A stretch of DNA of 64,000 bases. Origin: Kiritimatiellales bacterium (lineage in GTDB: Bacteria > Verrucomicrobiota > Kiritimatiellia > Kiritimatiellales > Tichowtungiaceae). Location: the NCBI GenBank assembly GCA_041656295.1, contig JBBADV010000007.1, positions 62,001 through 126,000 on the forward strand, written 5' to 3'. Below, piece by piece: positions 25,514-34,513 of this stretch. The stretch's first letter is position 1; every line of letters begins with the position of its first letter. Below the pieces are notes generated by a model, which saw nothing but the letters and a program-made list of their open reading frames with translations, searched no databases and had not been told where the DNA came from. A program made the position numbers and the translations under genes.

Positions 25514-26389
25514 TTAAAATTTATTAAAAAACCGGCGGTAGAGACCGAACAGAATTCCCACCGCCGCAACCATCAATATTGCAACCGGTTCAGGAACTAC
25601 AGTATAGCCCATATCTGCGAACGATGCGATTGTCGTCATACTGGTAAACATCGGATCATTTGCCCAGCCGGTCATCAGTTCATACCGCATGTCTTCGCCG
25701 TAAATGCTGACAATTCCGGTATCTGCCGCACCGTATTCAACTTCGAGCCAGTGGCTGCCGGCGGTCCCTTTGCCGCCGTTCGTTTCCACCGGGATATACG
25801 CAGCACCGGGCTGGTTAAATTCTATGCGGTAAGTATTCAGTGCATTTGCGCCAATATAATTTCCGTTTGCATCCAGCACATCATTATAGGTAATTCCACC
25901 GTAAAAATAACTCCACAGAGTCCCGAAACCCAGTATGTGTGCCATCTCGTGTAAAATTACCGGGTACAAGTTGAAATCAACATCATTGCTGGAATAATAT
26001 GCCGTACTGAACATCATCACCCCTGTCCCGGAAAACATCACCCCCAATGAATCGACCAGCACAACCTGTCTCGGACCGGCCTGTCCGAGAACGCCGGTAC
26101 CCAGAGCTGCAAATCCCGCGGTAATATTCACGCCGGCGAGGCATCCGTTTGCATCCGTCACATAAAGACCGGAATCGATCATACTTTGACTGAGTTGAAT
26201 ATTCCATTGATAACCGGTAATGATGCTTTGCCAATACGCCGCCGCATCATCAAGCATAGATTGATACCCTCCGAAACCCGATCCTTCCAAACCGTTAATA
26301 TTAATACTGAACGCAGCGTACGCCGGTTCAGAAAAAATAATCCATATCAGACACAACACACGGGTTACATGCCTTAAAGTGCTCTTCAT
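25514..26389 (-). CDS. Leishmanolysin-like (M8-type) zinc metalloprotease with PEP-CTERM tail
   Basis: 291 residues. Signal peptide at residues 1-25 (LCLIWIIFSEPAYA). The zinc motif HEMAHILGFG gives His147, Glu148 and His151; a third ligand is likely His213 in GSHWLE; a Met-turn follows in ELMTGW. This order matches leishmanolysin-like metzincins. The C-terminus is PEP-CTERM: VVPEPVAILMVAAVGILFGLYRRFF. The protease is therefore predicted to be exported and exosortase-sorted, perhaps maturing or shedding surface proteins. It is a stand-alone gene on the - strand near the insertion sequence. Confidence 0.75.
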   Translation of the reverse strand: MKSTLRHVTRVLCLIWIIFSEPAYAAFSININGLEGSGFGGYQSMLDDAAAYWQSIITGYQWNIQLSQSMIDSGLYVTDANGCLAGVNITAGFAALGTGVLGQAGPRQVVLVDSLGVMFSGTGVMMFSTAYYSSNDVDFNLYPVILHEMAHILGFGTLWSYFYGGITYNDVLDANGNYIGANALNTYRIEFNQPGAAYIPVETNGGKGTAGSHWLEVEYGAADTGIVSIYGEDMRYELMTGWANDPMFTSMTTIASFADMGYTVVPEPVAILMVAAVGILFGLYRRFFNKF

Positions 26390-26599
26390 TCTCCCTCCCG
26401 ATTTTTAAATCCAAAAAATTGCTATTAAAAAATACTAATTATAAACAGATTTTGTTCAGCACAAAAACACAAAACGGTATAAGAAAAAATTTTAGACGGA
26501 ATCGGTGTGATTTTTCTTTCAAGGAGGGCACATCCTGGTAAGTCTTGGTGATTCCGGTTAAAGCAAACAGATTTTTCAAGAGCGGTGGTAAATAGACCT

Positions 26600-26629
26600 T
26601 TGACTATTTTGCCGGGTTTGAGCTAATAA
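26600..26629 (+). promoter_or_regulatory. Candidate sigma70 promoter upstream of yebC
   Basis: TTGACT at 26600-26605 and TAATAA at 26624-26629 are 18 bases apart, 46 bases before the yebC ATG. The gap from 26390 holds nothing else recognisable. Confidence 0.4.
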
Positions 26630-26675
26630 TACTGCTCCGCGATTATGACGGGAAACTTTTAAAACAGGAGATGCT

Positions 26676-27422
26676 ATGGCAGGGCATAGTAAGTGGGCAA
26701 ATATTAAACACAAGAAAGGCAGGGCGGATGCTGTACGCGGCAAGATGTTCAGCAAGATTGCGAAGGAAATGACAATATCCGCGCGCCTCGGCGGCGGCGA
26801 TCCAGGTGCGAATCCGACATTGCGGATGCTGATTGGAAAAGCCAAAGCGGTGAATATGCCGAATGATAATATTGACCGTGCGATTAAAAAAGGCACCGGC
26901 GAACTGGCCGGTGGGCAGCTTGAAGAATTGATGTATGAAGCCTACGCTCCGGGTGGCGTTGGGATTATTGTGGAAGCGCTGACGGATAATAAAAACCGCG
27001 CGGCTTCTGAAATCAGAAATGTATTTACGAAAAACGGCGCGAATATGGCGCAGCAGGGTGCCGTAAGCCGCAGTTTCCAGCGCAAGGGGCAGATTCTTAT
27101 TCATGCCGCCGGTCAAGATGAAGACCGGTTGATGGAACTGGTGCTGGAAGCGGGTGCAGAGGATATGACACACGCCGGCGATCAATTTGAAGTGATTACT
27201 TTGTTCGCCGATTACGCCGCGGTGGCCAATGCGCTGGCCGACGCCGGCATTGCAACGGAGTTATCTGAAATTACGATGATTCCGGTACTGCCGCTGAATG
27301 TGACAGACAAAGAACAGGCACAAAAGCTGATGAAATTGATCGATGCGCTTGAAGAACTGGATGATGTTCAAAACGTTTACGGCGGCTTTGAAGTCGACGA
27401 TTCCATTGTGGACGAATTATAA
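26676..27422 (+). CDS. yebC: YebC/PmpR-family DNA-binding/translation factor
   Basis: 248 residues, full length. The conserved start MAGHSKWANIKHKKGRAD is followed by KIAKEMTISARLGGGDPGANPTLR and MPNDNIDRAIKKGTGE, diagnostic of the family. Members act as regulators, and several bacterial YebC proteins help ribosomes at proline-rich stretches. An AGGAG site precedes the ATG. Downstream lie an S41 protease and birA on the same strand, probably one transcript. Confidence 0.93.
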   Translation: MAGHSKWANIKHKKGRADAVRGKMFSKIAKEMTISARLGGGDPGANPTLRMLIGKAKAVNMPNDNIDRAIKKGTGELAGGQLEELMYEAYAPGGVGIIVEALTDNKNRAASEIRNVFTKNGANMAQQGAVSRSFQRKGQILIHAAGQDEDRLMELVLEAGAEDMTHAGDQFEVITLFADYAAVANALADAGIATELSEITMIPVLPLNVTDKEQAQKLMKLIDALEELDDVQNVYGGFEVDDSIVDEL

Positions 27423-27450
27423 AAACTTTTATCGCCGGAGATTCGTTATC

Positions 27451-28674
27451 ATGCAACGATGGATTTTTATTCTGATCGCGTGTGCCGGGGTTGCTATCGC
27501 GGCGCCGGACAAGGGGTCGTACACGAATGCTTATGACGCGATCACTCTGTTTACTAAAGTGCTGGAACAGGTGCATCGCGGCTATGTGGAGCCGGAAGAG
27601 GCGGGATATGATCAACTGATCCGCCACGCGCTCGCCGGAATGCTGCAGAACCTTGATCCATACAGCCAGTTTCTCGACGAAGAAAGTTACCGTGATTTGA
27701 AAAATGATACATCCGGGCATTTCGGCGGCGTCGGGCTGGTGATTGGTAAAAAAGAGGGCATGCTCACGGTAGTTTCGCCGATGGAAGACACGCCGGCATT
27801 TCGCGCCGGTATTCTGTCCGGCGATGTGATTGTTGAAATCGACGGCACGGAGACACACCGCTTGAGCCTTGCAGATGCGGTAAAAAAAATGCGCGGCGAA
27901 CCGGGAACGGATGTGGCGCTGAAAATTTCACGGTCGTTCGGGCGCGATATTAAAGAATACATTATCACGCGCGAAGATATCAAAGTGGAGAGCGTCAAGG
28001 ATGCAAAAATGATTGATAACAACATTGCTTACATTCGCATTACACAATTTAACGAACCGTCGGCAGGGAAACTGAAAGAAGCGCTCAAGGCACTGCAGCA
28101 AGAGGGGATGCGTGCGCTGGTTCTGGACTTGCGCGGAAATCCCGGCGGATTGCTTTCGTCTGCTGCCGGCGTGACTGAACTGTTTCTGCCGCGCGGTGAG
28201 CTGATCGTTTTTACGCGCGGTGCGGAAAATGATAAACCGCCGCAGCGTTATCTTTCTGCCGGCAGTACACATTATACAGAGATACCGCTGGCGATTCTTG
28301 TGAACGGCGGCAGCGCAAGTGCTTCGGAAATTGTTGCCGGCGCACTGCAGGATCATCAGCGCGCGATTCTGGTCGGGGAAAGAACATTTGGCAAAGGATC
28401 GGTGCAAACTATTTTGCCGCTCGACGACGGTGCAGCGGTAAAGCTGACGACAGCCAAATATTATACGCCGAGTGAGCGTGTGATTCACGAAAACGGAATT
28501 GAGCCGGACATCACCGTCGAAATGAACCCCGAAGTTCTCTACAACATCCGGCTCCGGCAGATGCAGCTGGAGAGTGATGTTGAAGATGGAAAGGTTATTG
28601 CCGAACAAATCGACATCCAGCTCGAAAAAGCCGTTGGTGTTCTGCAGGGTGTTTTAATTTTTCAAAAGAAATAA
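27451..28674 (+). CDS. S41 C-terminal processing protease
   Basis: 407 residues from the ATG at 27451, which gives a signal peptide (RWIFILIACAGVAIA); the frame stays open upstream into yebC. Domains: N-terminal helices, PDZ (~95-160, GGVGLVIGKKEGMLTVVSPMED), and the S41 catalytic domain with LDLRGNPGGLL, nucleophile Ser near 290 in NGGSASASEIVAGAL and Lys near 315 in TFGKGSVQT. CtpA/Prc enzymes trim or degrade proteins in the periplasm. It is placed between yebC and birA with a 28-base gap on the left. Confidence 0.9.
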   Translation: MQRWIFILIACAGVAIAAPDKGSYTNAYDAITLFTKVLEQVHRGYVEPEEAGYDQLIRHALAGMLQNLDPYSQFLDEESYRDLKNDTSGHFGGVGLVIGKKEGMLTVVSPMEDTPAFRAGILSGDVIVEIDGTETHRLSLADAVKKMRGEPGTDVALKISRSFGRDIKEYIITREDIKVESVKDAKMIDNNIAYIRITQFNEPSAGKLKEALKALQQEGMRALVLDLRGNPGGLLSSAAGVTELFLPRGELIVFTRGAENDKPPQRYLSAGSTHYTEIPLAILVNGGSASASEIVAGALQDHQRAILVGERTFGKGSVQTILPLDDGAAVKLTTAKYYTPSERVIHENGIEPDITVEMNPEVLYNIRLRQMQLESDVEDGKVIAEQIDIQLEKAVGVLQGVLIFQKK

Positions 28675-28677
28675 TCA

Positions 28678-29439
28678 GTGACAAATTTTTTGCGGTCAGA
28701 GGTTGCGCATCGTTTACTGCACATGATGAAGTTTAAGATACAATGGTTTGATCGCCTGCCGTCAACAAACACGTTTTTAAAAGAATCTGTTGAAATTAAC
28801 GGTGTGCCCGGCAACGGCACCATAATTGCCGCCCGCGAACAGACGCAGGGACGGGGACGACAGGCGCGGCAGTGGATTTCCGGCGCAAATGAAAATCTTA
28901 CCTTTTCCGTTTTTATCAGCGACAGGATTGATCCGCAAAAGCTGCCGTCATCCACAATGGCCGCTGCCATCGCCATCCGGCGGTTGCTGGCCGAAGAAAA
29001 GATTCCGGCGATTCTAAAATGGCCGAATGACGTGCTGGTGAATGGAAAAAAAATCTGTGGAATTCTTTCGGAACGGATTTCCGCCGGACTCATTATTGGC
29101 ATTGGCCTGAACGTCAACATGCGGGATCCTGCCGGCATCGACCAGCCCGCGACGTCCATTTTCCACGAAACCGGCGAACGGCAAAATCTTGAAGAACTTC
29201 TCGACCGTTTGCTTGCACATCTTGCGCCCCAGCTTACTTTATGGAAAGCGCAGGGCTTTGCCGGCCTTCGCGCTGAATGGGAAGCCGGCTGTCCTGCACT
29301 CGGCAGCACGGTCACCGTTCGTGATGGCGATAGCAAACGCACCGGAATTCTCGCCGGCTTTGGAAGTGCCGGTGAGCTTTTGTTGCGTGACAGTACCGGC
29401 GGAAACCTCACCGTGTGGGCCGGTGATCTGGATATATAA
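28678..29439 (+). CDS. birA: Biotin-[acetyl-CoA carboxylase] ligase, short form
   Basis: 253 residues from a GTG at 28678; an ATG at 28723 is an alternative that removes 15 residues. Catalytic motifs: QTQGRGRQARQW binding biotinyl-AMP and LKWPNDVLVNGKKICGIL. A small C-terminal SH3-like domain ends the protein. There is no N-terminal helix-turn-helix, so unlike E. coli BirA it is a ligase only and not a biotin-operon repressor. It attaches biotin to a carboxylase carrier lysine in the cytoplasm. Confidence 0.88.
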   Translation: MTNFLRSEVAHRLLHMMKFKIQWFDRLPSTNTFLKESVEINGVPGNGTIIAAREQTQGRGRQARQWISGANENLTFSVFISDRIDPQKLPSSTMAAAIAIRRLLAEEKIPAILKWPNDVLVNGKKICGILSERISAGLIIGIGLNVNMRDPAGIDQPATSIFHETGERQNLEELLDRLLAHLAPQLTLWKAQGFAGLRAEWEAGCPALGSTVTVRDGDSKRTGILAGFGSAGELLLRDSTGGNLTVWAGDLDI

Positions 29440-29845
29440 AACAATCCGTCGGCGAAGACCGGCGACAGGCGGGATGGGATGAAGGGAAGAAATTTTCTGG
29501 CAGTAAGGACCGGGGCGGAGCGTTAAAGATTGCGGGGCTGCATCTGGCGCTGCCGCCGTGAATTTAAATCGTTTTCACTTGCTTTTACAATCTACCCCCC
29601 TGTCATTTCTTATAATTTTTTTTTGACGAAACAGTTGACAGCGGAATGAATTAATATAAAGTCGCTCCCCTTTGTGTGATAAACCAAGACTGTTTTTGGT
29701 GTTTGCGCAGAGGTATTGCAGGATAAAAAAAGAGAGTAGAAAAAGTACTGTTTCTTAGGTGTTTATACGAAGTAAGTAATAAGAGGCAGGACTTTTTATA
29801 CTTTTTTGTATTCTGGAATGGAGCGCGAGCACGGGGGGATGAACT
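29440..29845 (+). other. Gene-free leader region before the ribosomal superoperon
   Basis: About 400 bases without a credible gene. It is A/T rich with a C6 and a T10 run near 29595-29623, a TATAAT hexamer at 29611 lacking a good -35, and the promoter candidate at 29635. It most likely holds promoters and the 5' leader of the tRNA-Thr-tuf transcript. Confidence 0.5.
29635..29660 (+). promoter_or_regulatory. Candidate promoter of the tRNA-Thr-tuf superoperon
   Basis: TTGACA (29635-29640) and TATAAA (29655-29660) are near-consensus boxes but only 14 bases apart, so the true -10 may differ. The site is about 185 bases before the tRNA. Confidence 0.3.
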
Positions 29846-29921
29846 GCCCACGTAGCTCAGATGGTAGAGCACATCCTTGGTAAGGATGAGGTCAGCGGTT
29901 CGATTCCGCTCGTGGGCTCCA
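29846..29921 (+). tRNA. tRNA-Thr (GGT)
   Basis: Acceptor arms GCCCACG / CGTGGGC pair fully, the D arm has GCTC-AGATGGTA-GAGC, the anticodon loop TTGGTAA gives anticodon GGT, and the T arm has GGTTCGATTCC. The discriminator T and an encoded CCA follow (29919-29921). A tRNA-Thr directly before tuf is the arrangement also seen in the E. coli tufB operon. Confidence 0.95.
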
Positions 29922-29977
29922 CAAAAAGTTGAGTTTGTATATAGGAAAAGAAGAAAGAGATATCAGGAGGAATAGTC

Positions 29978-31180
29978 ATGGCTAAGGATAAATTCGAACG
30001 GACAAAGCCGCACGTAAACGTTGGTACAATCGGCCACGTTGACCACGGTAAAACAACGCTGACGGCTGCGATTACCTGCGTTCAGGGCGCGAAAGGCCTG
30101 GCACAGTATATCGCGTATGATGAAGTAGCGAAGGCTTCTGAATCTCAGGGCCGCCGCGATCCCACCAAAATTCTGACGATTGCTACATCGCACGTTGAGT
30201 ACGAATCTGATAAACGGCATTATGCTCACGTTGACTGTCCCGGTCACGCAGACTACGTTAAAAACATGATTACCGGCGCTGCTCAGATGGACGGTGCGAT
30301 TCTGGTGGTTTCCGCCGCTGACGGTCCGATGCCGCAGACCCGTGAGCACATTCTGCTTGCCCGTCAGGTTGGTGTGCCGGCAATCGTAGTGTTTATGAAT
30401 AAATGTGACCTCGTGGACGATGCTGAACTGCTCGATCTCGTTGAGCTCGAAATCCGCGAACTGCTTTCTAAGTATGATTTTCCGGGTGATGATTCTCCGG
30501 TTATCCGCGGTTCTGCTCTTGGCGCGATCAATGATCCGTCCGGTACGGGTGCTGTTTGCATCCAGGAACTGCTCGATGCCCTTGATAACTACATCCAGGA
30601 ACCGGTCCGTGTAACTGATCAGGCATTCCTGCTGCCGATCGAAGACGTGTTCTCCATTGAAGGCCGCGGTACGGTGGTTACCGGACGTGTTGAGCGCGGT
30701 GTGATTCACACGGGTGATGAAGTTGAAATCGTCGGCCTGAAACCGACGGCTAAGACGACCTGTACCGGTGTTGAAATGTTCCGCAAGATCCTGGATGAAG
30801 GACAGGCCGGTGACAACGTAGGCTGCCTGCTGCGCGGTACGAAGAAAGAAGAGGTCGAGCGCGGTCAGGTTCTCGCCAAGCCGGGTTCAATTACACCGCA
30901 CACGCAGTTCAAAGCTGAAGTGTACATTTTGAATAAAGAAGAGGGCGGACGTCATACTCCGTTCTTCAAAGGATACCGTCCGCAGTTCTATTTCCGTACG
31001 ACGGATGTGACCGGTGACATTACTCTGCCGGAAGGCGTTGAGATGGTGATGCCGGGTGATAACGTAACAATGGATGTTACGCTGATCACGCCGATCGCGA
31101 TGGAGCAGCACATGCGCTTCGCGATCCGTGAAGGCGGACGTACGGTTGGTGCGGGACGCGTAACCGAAGTTGTGAAATAA
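29978..31180 (+). CDS. tuf: Translation elongation factor Tu
   Basis: 400 residues (E. coli 394). GTP-binding motifs: GHVDHGKT (P loop), DCPGH, NKCD and the SAL region ([10 protein letters not shown]). It delivers aminoacyl-tRNA to the ribosome. A strong AGGAGG site precedes the ATG. Switch I is odd: instead of the classical EEKARGITINTSH it reads [19 protein letters not shown], five residues longer, keeping the catalytic Thr but not the RG pair. The C-terminal domain is ordinary ([24 protein letters not shown]). tuf heads the superoperon instead of following fusA; no second copy is in the window. Confidence 0.97.
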   Translation: MAKDKFERTKPHVNVGTIGHVDHGKTTLTAAITCVQGAKGLAQYIAYDEVAKASESQGRRDPTKILTIATSHVEYESDKRHYAHVDCPGHADYVKNMITGAAQMDGAILVVSAADGPMPQTREHILLARQVGVPAIVVFMNKCDLVDDAELLDLVELEIRELLSKYDFPGDDSPVIRGSALGAINDPSGTGAVCIQELLDALDNYIQEPVRVTDQAFLLPIEDVFSIEGRGTVVTGRVERGVIHTGDEVEIVGLKPTAKTTCTGVEMFRKILDEGQAGDNVGCLLRGTKKEEVERGQVLAKPGSITPHTQFKAEVYILNKEEGGRHTPFFKGYRPQFYFRTTDVTGDITLPEGVEMVMPGDNVTMDVTLITPIAMEQHMRFAIREGGRTVGAGRVTEVVK

Positions 31181-31254
31181 GCAAGGTGAATTCTGCGGGG
31201 AGTATGTCTGGAAACAGGCGTGCTTTCTGCGGATAACGTCAAGAGGGCAAGAAG

Positions 31255-31404
31255 ATGCGCGATATCATTACATTGGCATGCACGGAATGTAAGCGCCGTA
31301 ATTATACTACGACAAAAAATAAAAAACTTACGCCGGGCCGCCTTGAGAAGAAAAAATTCTGCCCGCACGAACGCATTCACACAATTCACAGGGAAACCAA
31401 ATAA
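31255..31404 (+). CDS. rpmG: 50S ribosomal protein bL33
   Basis: 49 residues ([20 protein letters not shown]...). It matches the zinc-type bL33 with CTEC at 9-12, the family core [20 protein letters not shown], and a third Cys at 36, but the fourth Cys is replaced (CPHE where CPxC is expected). His may complete the site or zinc binding may be partly lost. The gene lies between tuf and tRNA-Trp, as is usual where tuf-rpmG-secE-nusG are linked. Confidence 0.92.
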   Translation: MRDIITLACTECKRRNYTTTKNKKLTPGRLEKKKFCPHERIHTIHRETK

Positions 31405-31425
31405 AAAAGAGTTGAAGATCGATGC

Positions 31426-31501
31426 AGGCCAGTAGCTCAATTGGCAGAGCACCGGTCTCCAAAACCGGGGGTTAGGGGTTCGACTCCCTTCTGGCCTGCC
31501 A
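31426..31501 (+). tRNA. tRNA-Trp (CCA)
   Basis: Acceptor arms AGGCCAG / CTGGCCT pair fully; the D arm has GCTC...GAGC, the anticodon stem is CCGGT/ACCGG with loop CTCCAAA and anticodon CCA, and the T arm is AGGGGTTCGACTCCCTT. Discriminator G and encoded CCA end at 31501. It sits 21 bases after rpmG and before secE. Confidence 0.95.
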
Positions 31502-31521
31502 GTTTTTTCGGGATCAGAAAA

Positions 31522-31725
31522 ATGAATAAGATAGGTGGACTTTTTAATAAGCTGACAACCTTCCTGGATGAAGTGAAGGCTGAGTTGAAAAAATGCAGCT
31601 GGCCGTCACGGCAGGAGTTGGTCGGCTCAACCATTGTCGTTGTGATCTCGGTTATCATTCTTGGTGTTTTTGTCGGACTGAGCGATACGGTTCTGATGGG
31701 TGTTCTGCGGTTAATACTGCGCTGA
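31522..31725 (+). CDS. secE: Preprotein translocase subunit SecE, short form
   Basis: 67 residues from the ATG at 31522; the open frame upstream passes through tRNA-Trp and is not coding. One amphipathic region (FLDEVKAELKKCSWPSRQEL, containing the conserved K-x-x-W-P) precedes a single membrane helix (VVVISVIILGVFVGLS). This is the single-span SecE found in most bacteria, not the three-span E. coli type. It stabilises SecY in the inner membrane. Its stop overlaps a possible upstream ATG of nusG. Confidence 0.93.
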   Translation: MNKIGGLFNKLTTFLDEVKAELKKCSWPSRQELVGSTIVVVISVIILGVFVGLSDTVLMGVLRLILR

Positions 31726-31742
31726 TGGAGAGACTGACGTAT

Positions 31743-32291
31743 ATGGAAAAACAATGGTACGTTTTACATACGCTCTCCGGGCAGGAATTTAAAGTGCAGA
31801 ACAGCATTGTCAGCCGCGTGCGTCAGGAGGAGATGAGCGATTATATCGGCGAAATTCTGGTTCCGACCGAAAAAGTTTCGGAAGTGAAGCAGGGTAAAAA
31901 AACAACCGTATCGCGTAAATTTTTTCCGGGCTATGTGCTGGTGAATCTGGCACTGCACGATGATAATAAAAAACTGGTTGAAGATGTCTGGTATTTTATT
32001 CAGAACACGCCGGGCGTGATCGGATTTGTCGGCGGAGAAAAGCCGGTTCCGTTGCGCAAGGATGAAGTAGATAAGATTGTCAATCAGGTAGAAGAAAAGA
32101 AAGAAACGGTCACGCCGAAGATTCATTTTGAACCGGGGGAAACCATCAAAATTACGGATGGGCCGTTTATGAATTTTAACGGAGTAATTGAAGAAGTTGA
32201 TCCGGCCCGCGGTAAATTGAAGGTGTCCGTCGCGATTTTCGGGCGATCGGCACCGGTTGAACTTGAATACTGGCAGGCGGATAAAGCGTAA
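31743..32291 (+). CDS. nusG: Transcription termination/antitermination factor NusG
   Basis: 182 residues from the ATG at 31743 ([15 protein letters not shown]); an in-frame ATG at 31725 overlaps the secE stop and would add six residues. The NGN domain ([22 protein letters not shown]) is followed by a KOW domain near 125-182 ([23 protein letters not shown]). It binds RNA polymerase and links transcription with translation or Rho. secE-nusG-rplK order is standard. Confidence 0.96.
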   Translation: MEKQWYVLHTLSGQEFKVQNSIVSRVRQEEMSDYIGEILVPTEKVSEVKQGKKTTVSRKFFPGYVLVNLALHDDNKKLVEDVWYFIQNTPGVIGFVGGEKPVPLRKDEVDKIVNQVEEKKETVTPKIHFEPGETIKITDGPFMNFNGVIEEVDPARGKLKVSVAIFGRSAPVELEYWQADKA

Positions 32292-32308
32292 AGCCGACGG
32301 AGTTTTCT

Positions 32309-32731
32309 ATGGCAAAGAAAGAAATGGGTCAAATCAAACTGCAGATTCCGGCCGGGCAGGCGAATCCAGCGCCGCCGGTGGGTCCTGCGCTGGGTCAGAA
32401 GGGCGTAAATATTATGGAGTTCTGCAAGGCGTTTAATGCCGCTACGCAGAAAGAGGCCGGTATGATTATTCCGGTCGTGATTACAGTCTATCAGGATCGC
32501 TCCTTCAGCTTTATCACCAAGAGCCCGCCGGCATCCGCGCTGCTTAAAAAAGCCGCCGGCGTTGCCAAAGGCTCCGGCGTGCCGAACCGCGATAAAACCG
32601 GTAAAGTGACGCGCGCTCAGGTTGAAGAGATCGCAAAAACCAAACAGGCTGATTTGAATGCGAACGATATGGATGCCGCCCGCCGCATTATCGAAGGGTC
32701 GGCACGCAGTATGGGAATTGAGGTTGAGTAG
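32309..32731 (+). CDS. rplK: 50S ribosomal protein uL11
   Basis: 140 residues (E. coli 142). The N-terminal [22 protein letters not shown], which forms the thiopeptide-binding face, and C-terminal GSARSMGI are conserved. It binds the 23S GTPase centre. It is two bases from rplA, so the two are translationally linked. Confidence 0.97.
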   Translation: MAKKEMGQIKLQIPAGQANPAPPVGPALGQKGVNIMEFCKAFNAATQKEAGMIIPVVITVYQDRSFSFITKSPPASALLKKAAGVAKGSGVPNRDKTGKVTRAQVEEIAKTKQADLNANDMDAARRIIEGSARSMGIEVE

Positions 32732-32733
32732 TC

Positions 32734-33432
32734 ATGGCAAAGCACGGGAAAAAATATACCGCAGTCAAAGCGAAGGTTGACGCTGAGAAAACGTACGGTG
32801 TCGAAGAAGCAATTCAGTTTTTAAAAGACAATCCGACCGCCCAGTTTGATGAAACGATGGAAATCGCACTCCGTATGGGGGTGGATCCGACCAAATCAGA
32901 TCAGGCGATCCGTTCGACAGTGGCGCTGCCGCACGGAACCGGTAAAGATGTTCGTGTGATCGTATTCGCCAGCGGCGAAGCGGCGGAGGCGGCGCGTCGG
33001 GCCGGCGCAGTTGAGGCCGGATTTGAAGATCTGCTTGAAAAGGTCACCGGCGGCTGGATGGATTTTGATATTGTGATCTCTACGCCGGATGCGATGAAAG
33101 AAGTCCGCAAACTCGGCAAAGTGCTCGGTCCGCGCGGTTTGATGCCGAATCCGAAAACCGGTACAGTGACAGATGATACCGCCACTGCGGTTCAGCAGTT
33201 TAAAGCCGGCCGCGTTGAGTTCCGGATGGACCGCAACGGAAATATTATTGTTCCGTTCGGTAAGCGCTCATTTGAAACAGCGGCGCTGGCGGAAAATTTC
33301 CGTGCGGTATACGACGCGATTATCGCAGCCAAACCGGCATCGGCAAAAGGGATTTATATTAAGCGGGTTACGGTTTCCAGCACCATGGGGCCGGGTTTGC
33401 ATGTGGATGTAAAAGAGGCGGCTGCCGCTTAA
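32734..33432 (+). CDS. rplA: 50S ribosomal protein uL1
   Basis: 232 residues (E. coli 234). Key blocks: FDETMEIALRMGVDPTKSDQ, ARRAGA, GKVLGPRGLMPNPKTGTV and KGIYIKRVTVSSTMGPG. It forms the mobile L1 stalk at the E site and in many bacteria represses its own rplKA mRNA; no obvious L1-binding mimic was seen in the 17-base nusG-rplK gap. Confidence 0.97.
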   Translation: MAKHGKKYTAVKAKVDAEKTYGVEEAIQFLKDNPTAQFDETMEIALRMGVDPTKSDQAIRSTVALPHGTGKDVRVIVFASGEAAEAARRAGAVEAGFEDLLEKVTGGWMDFDIVISTPDAMKEVRKLGKVLGPRGLMPNPKTGTVTDDTATAVQQFKAGRVEFRMDRNGNIIVPFGKRSFETAALAENFRAVYDAIIAAKPASAKGIYIKRVTVSSTMGPGLHVDVKEAAAA

Positions 33433-33452
33433 TTTAAGGACGAAGGGTCATC

Positions 33453-33986
33453 ATGAGCGAAAATAAAAATTTGAGACCTGAAAAACAGGCAATGTACAGG
33501 GAAGTGCAGGAGCAGGTTTCCGGCGCGCTTTATATGCTGCTGGCAGATTACAGCGGCATGACCATGCCGGAAACGGATGCGTTTAAGAAGCAGCTGCGCA
33601 GTGCCGATGCCCGCGTTAAAGTTGTTAAAAACACCATGCTGCGCCGCATCGGCGGAGAAATGGGCAATGAACTGAAAAGCTTGACCGGTCCGACGGCAGT
33701 GATTTTTGGGACCGGTGATGTGGTTGAAGTGGCGAAAATTCTGAGGAATTTTTCCAGCGGTAAAGAGACGCCGGCGGCGAAGGGCGGAATTCTGGAAGGC
33801 AATGTGCTTTCTGCGGATGACGTCAATGAATTGGCGAAACTGCCCGGCAAAAAAGAGCTTCAGGCGAAACTGGTTGCAACGCTGGCCGCTCCGATGACTC
33901 AGACGGTTGGTGTAATGAATCAAAAAATCTGCAGTCTGCTGTATGTGCTGAATGCGGTTTGCGAGAAGAGAGAACAGGCGGCCTGA
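33453..33986 (+). CDS. rplJ: 50S ribosomal protein uL10
   Basis: 177 residues (E. coli 165). The N-terminal rRNA-binding domain contains the typical ADYSGMTMPETDAFKKQLR and VVKNTMLRR; the C-terminal helix that anchors bL12 dimers is present. The 20-base gap after rplA is too short for the long regulatory leader found in E. coli, so L10 feedback, if any, works differently here. Confidence 0.95.
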   Translation: MSENKNLRPEKQAMYREVQEQVSGALYMLLADYSGMTMPETDAFKKQLRSADARVKVVKNTMLRRIGGEMGNELKSLTGPTAVIFGTGDVVEVAKILRNFSSGKETPAAKGGILEGNVLSADDVNELAKLPGKKELQAKLVATLAAPMTQTVGVMNQKICSLLYVLNAVCEKREQAA

Positions 33987-34043
33987 GGAACGTCGCGATA
34001 AATTTAGTAGGGTGTCAACATTGTTGTTATGGAGGAATAGAAC

Positions 34044-34457
34044 ATGTCAGAAAAAGCAGTAAAAGAAGAAGTACAGCTCGAAGGTAAAATGGCTGAGTTC
34101 GTTGATTGGATTGAAGGCATTTCCGTGCTGGAACTTTCCAAACTGGTGAAAGCTCTCGAAAACCGTCTCGGTGTTTCCGCAGCAGCTCCGGTTGCAGTCG
34201 CAGCCGCCGGCGGCGCGGCAGCCGGCGGCGAAGCTGCCGCTGAGCAAACTGAATTCACCGTGGTGCTGACCGGCGCCGGTGCAAATAAAATTCAGGTGAT
34301 TAAAGAGATCCGCGGCTTAACTTCCCTCGGCCTGAAAGAAGCAAAAGAACTGGTTGACGGCGCTCCGAAAAACGTTAAGGAAGGCGTATCCAAAGAAGAA
34401 GCCGAATCTATCAAAAAAGCACTCGAAGGCGCTGGCGCCACCATCGAAATTAAGTAA
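34044..34457 (+). CDS. rplL: 50S ribosomal protein bL12
   Basis: 137 residues (E. coli 121). The N-terminal dimerisation part is followed by an Ala/Gly-rich hinge (about residues 50-72) and the factor-binding C-terminal domain with [20 protein letters not shown]. It recruits EF-Tu and EF-G to the ribosome. A GGAGG site precedes the ATG, fitting its need for high expression. Confidence 0.97.
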   Translation: MSEKAVKEEVQLEGKMAEFVDWIEGISVLELSKLVKALENRLGVSAAAPVAVAAAGGAAAGGEAAAEQTEFTVVLTGAGANKIQVIKEIRGLTSLGLKEAKELVDGAPKNVKEGVSKEEAESIKKALEGAGATIEIK

Positions 34458-34470
34458 TAGATCGACACTC

Positions 34471-34513
34471 AGCGGGAGCCCGGCAGGCGTTTTAATGTCT
34501 CCGGGGCTTCGCT
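34471..34513 (+). terminator. Hairpin between rplL and rpoB
   Basis: AGCGGGAGCCCGG pairs imperfectly with CCGGGGCTTCGCT (two mismatches and G-T pairs) across a loop containing TTTTAATG. No T run follows. E. coli has an attenuator and RNase III site in the same gap; this hairpin may play that part, lowering rpoBC expression relative to bL12. Confidence 0.4.

Noticed and set aside
29821..29845. Second tRNA directly before tRNA-Thr
   Set aside because: The sequence does not form acceptor or T arms; E. coli-like tRNA-Tyr/Gly neighbours are absent.
31441..31521. Upstream extension of secE
   Set aside because: The extra codons overlap tRNA-Trp; SecE starts naturally at 31522.
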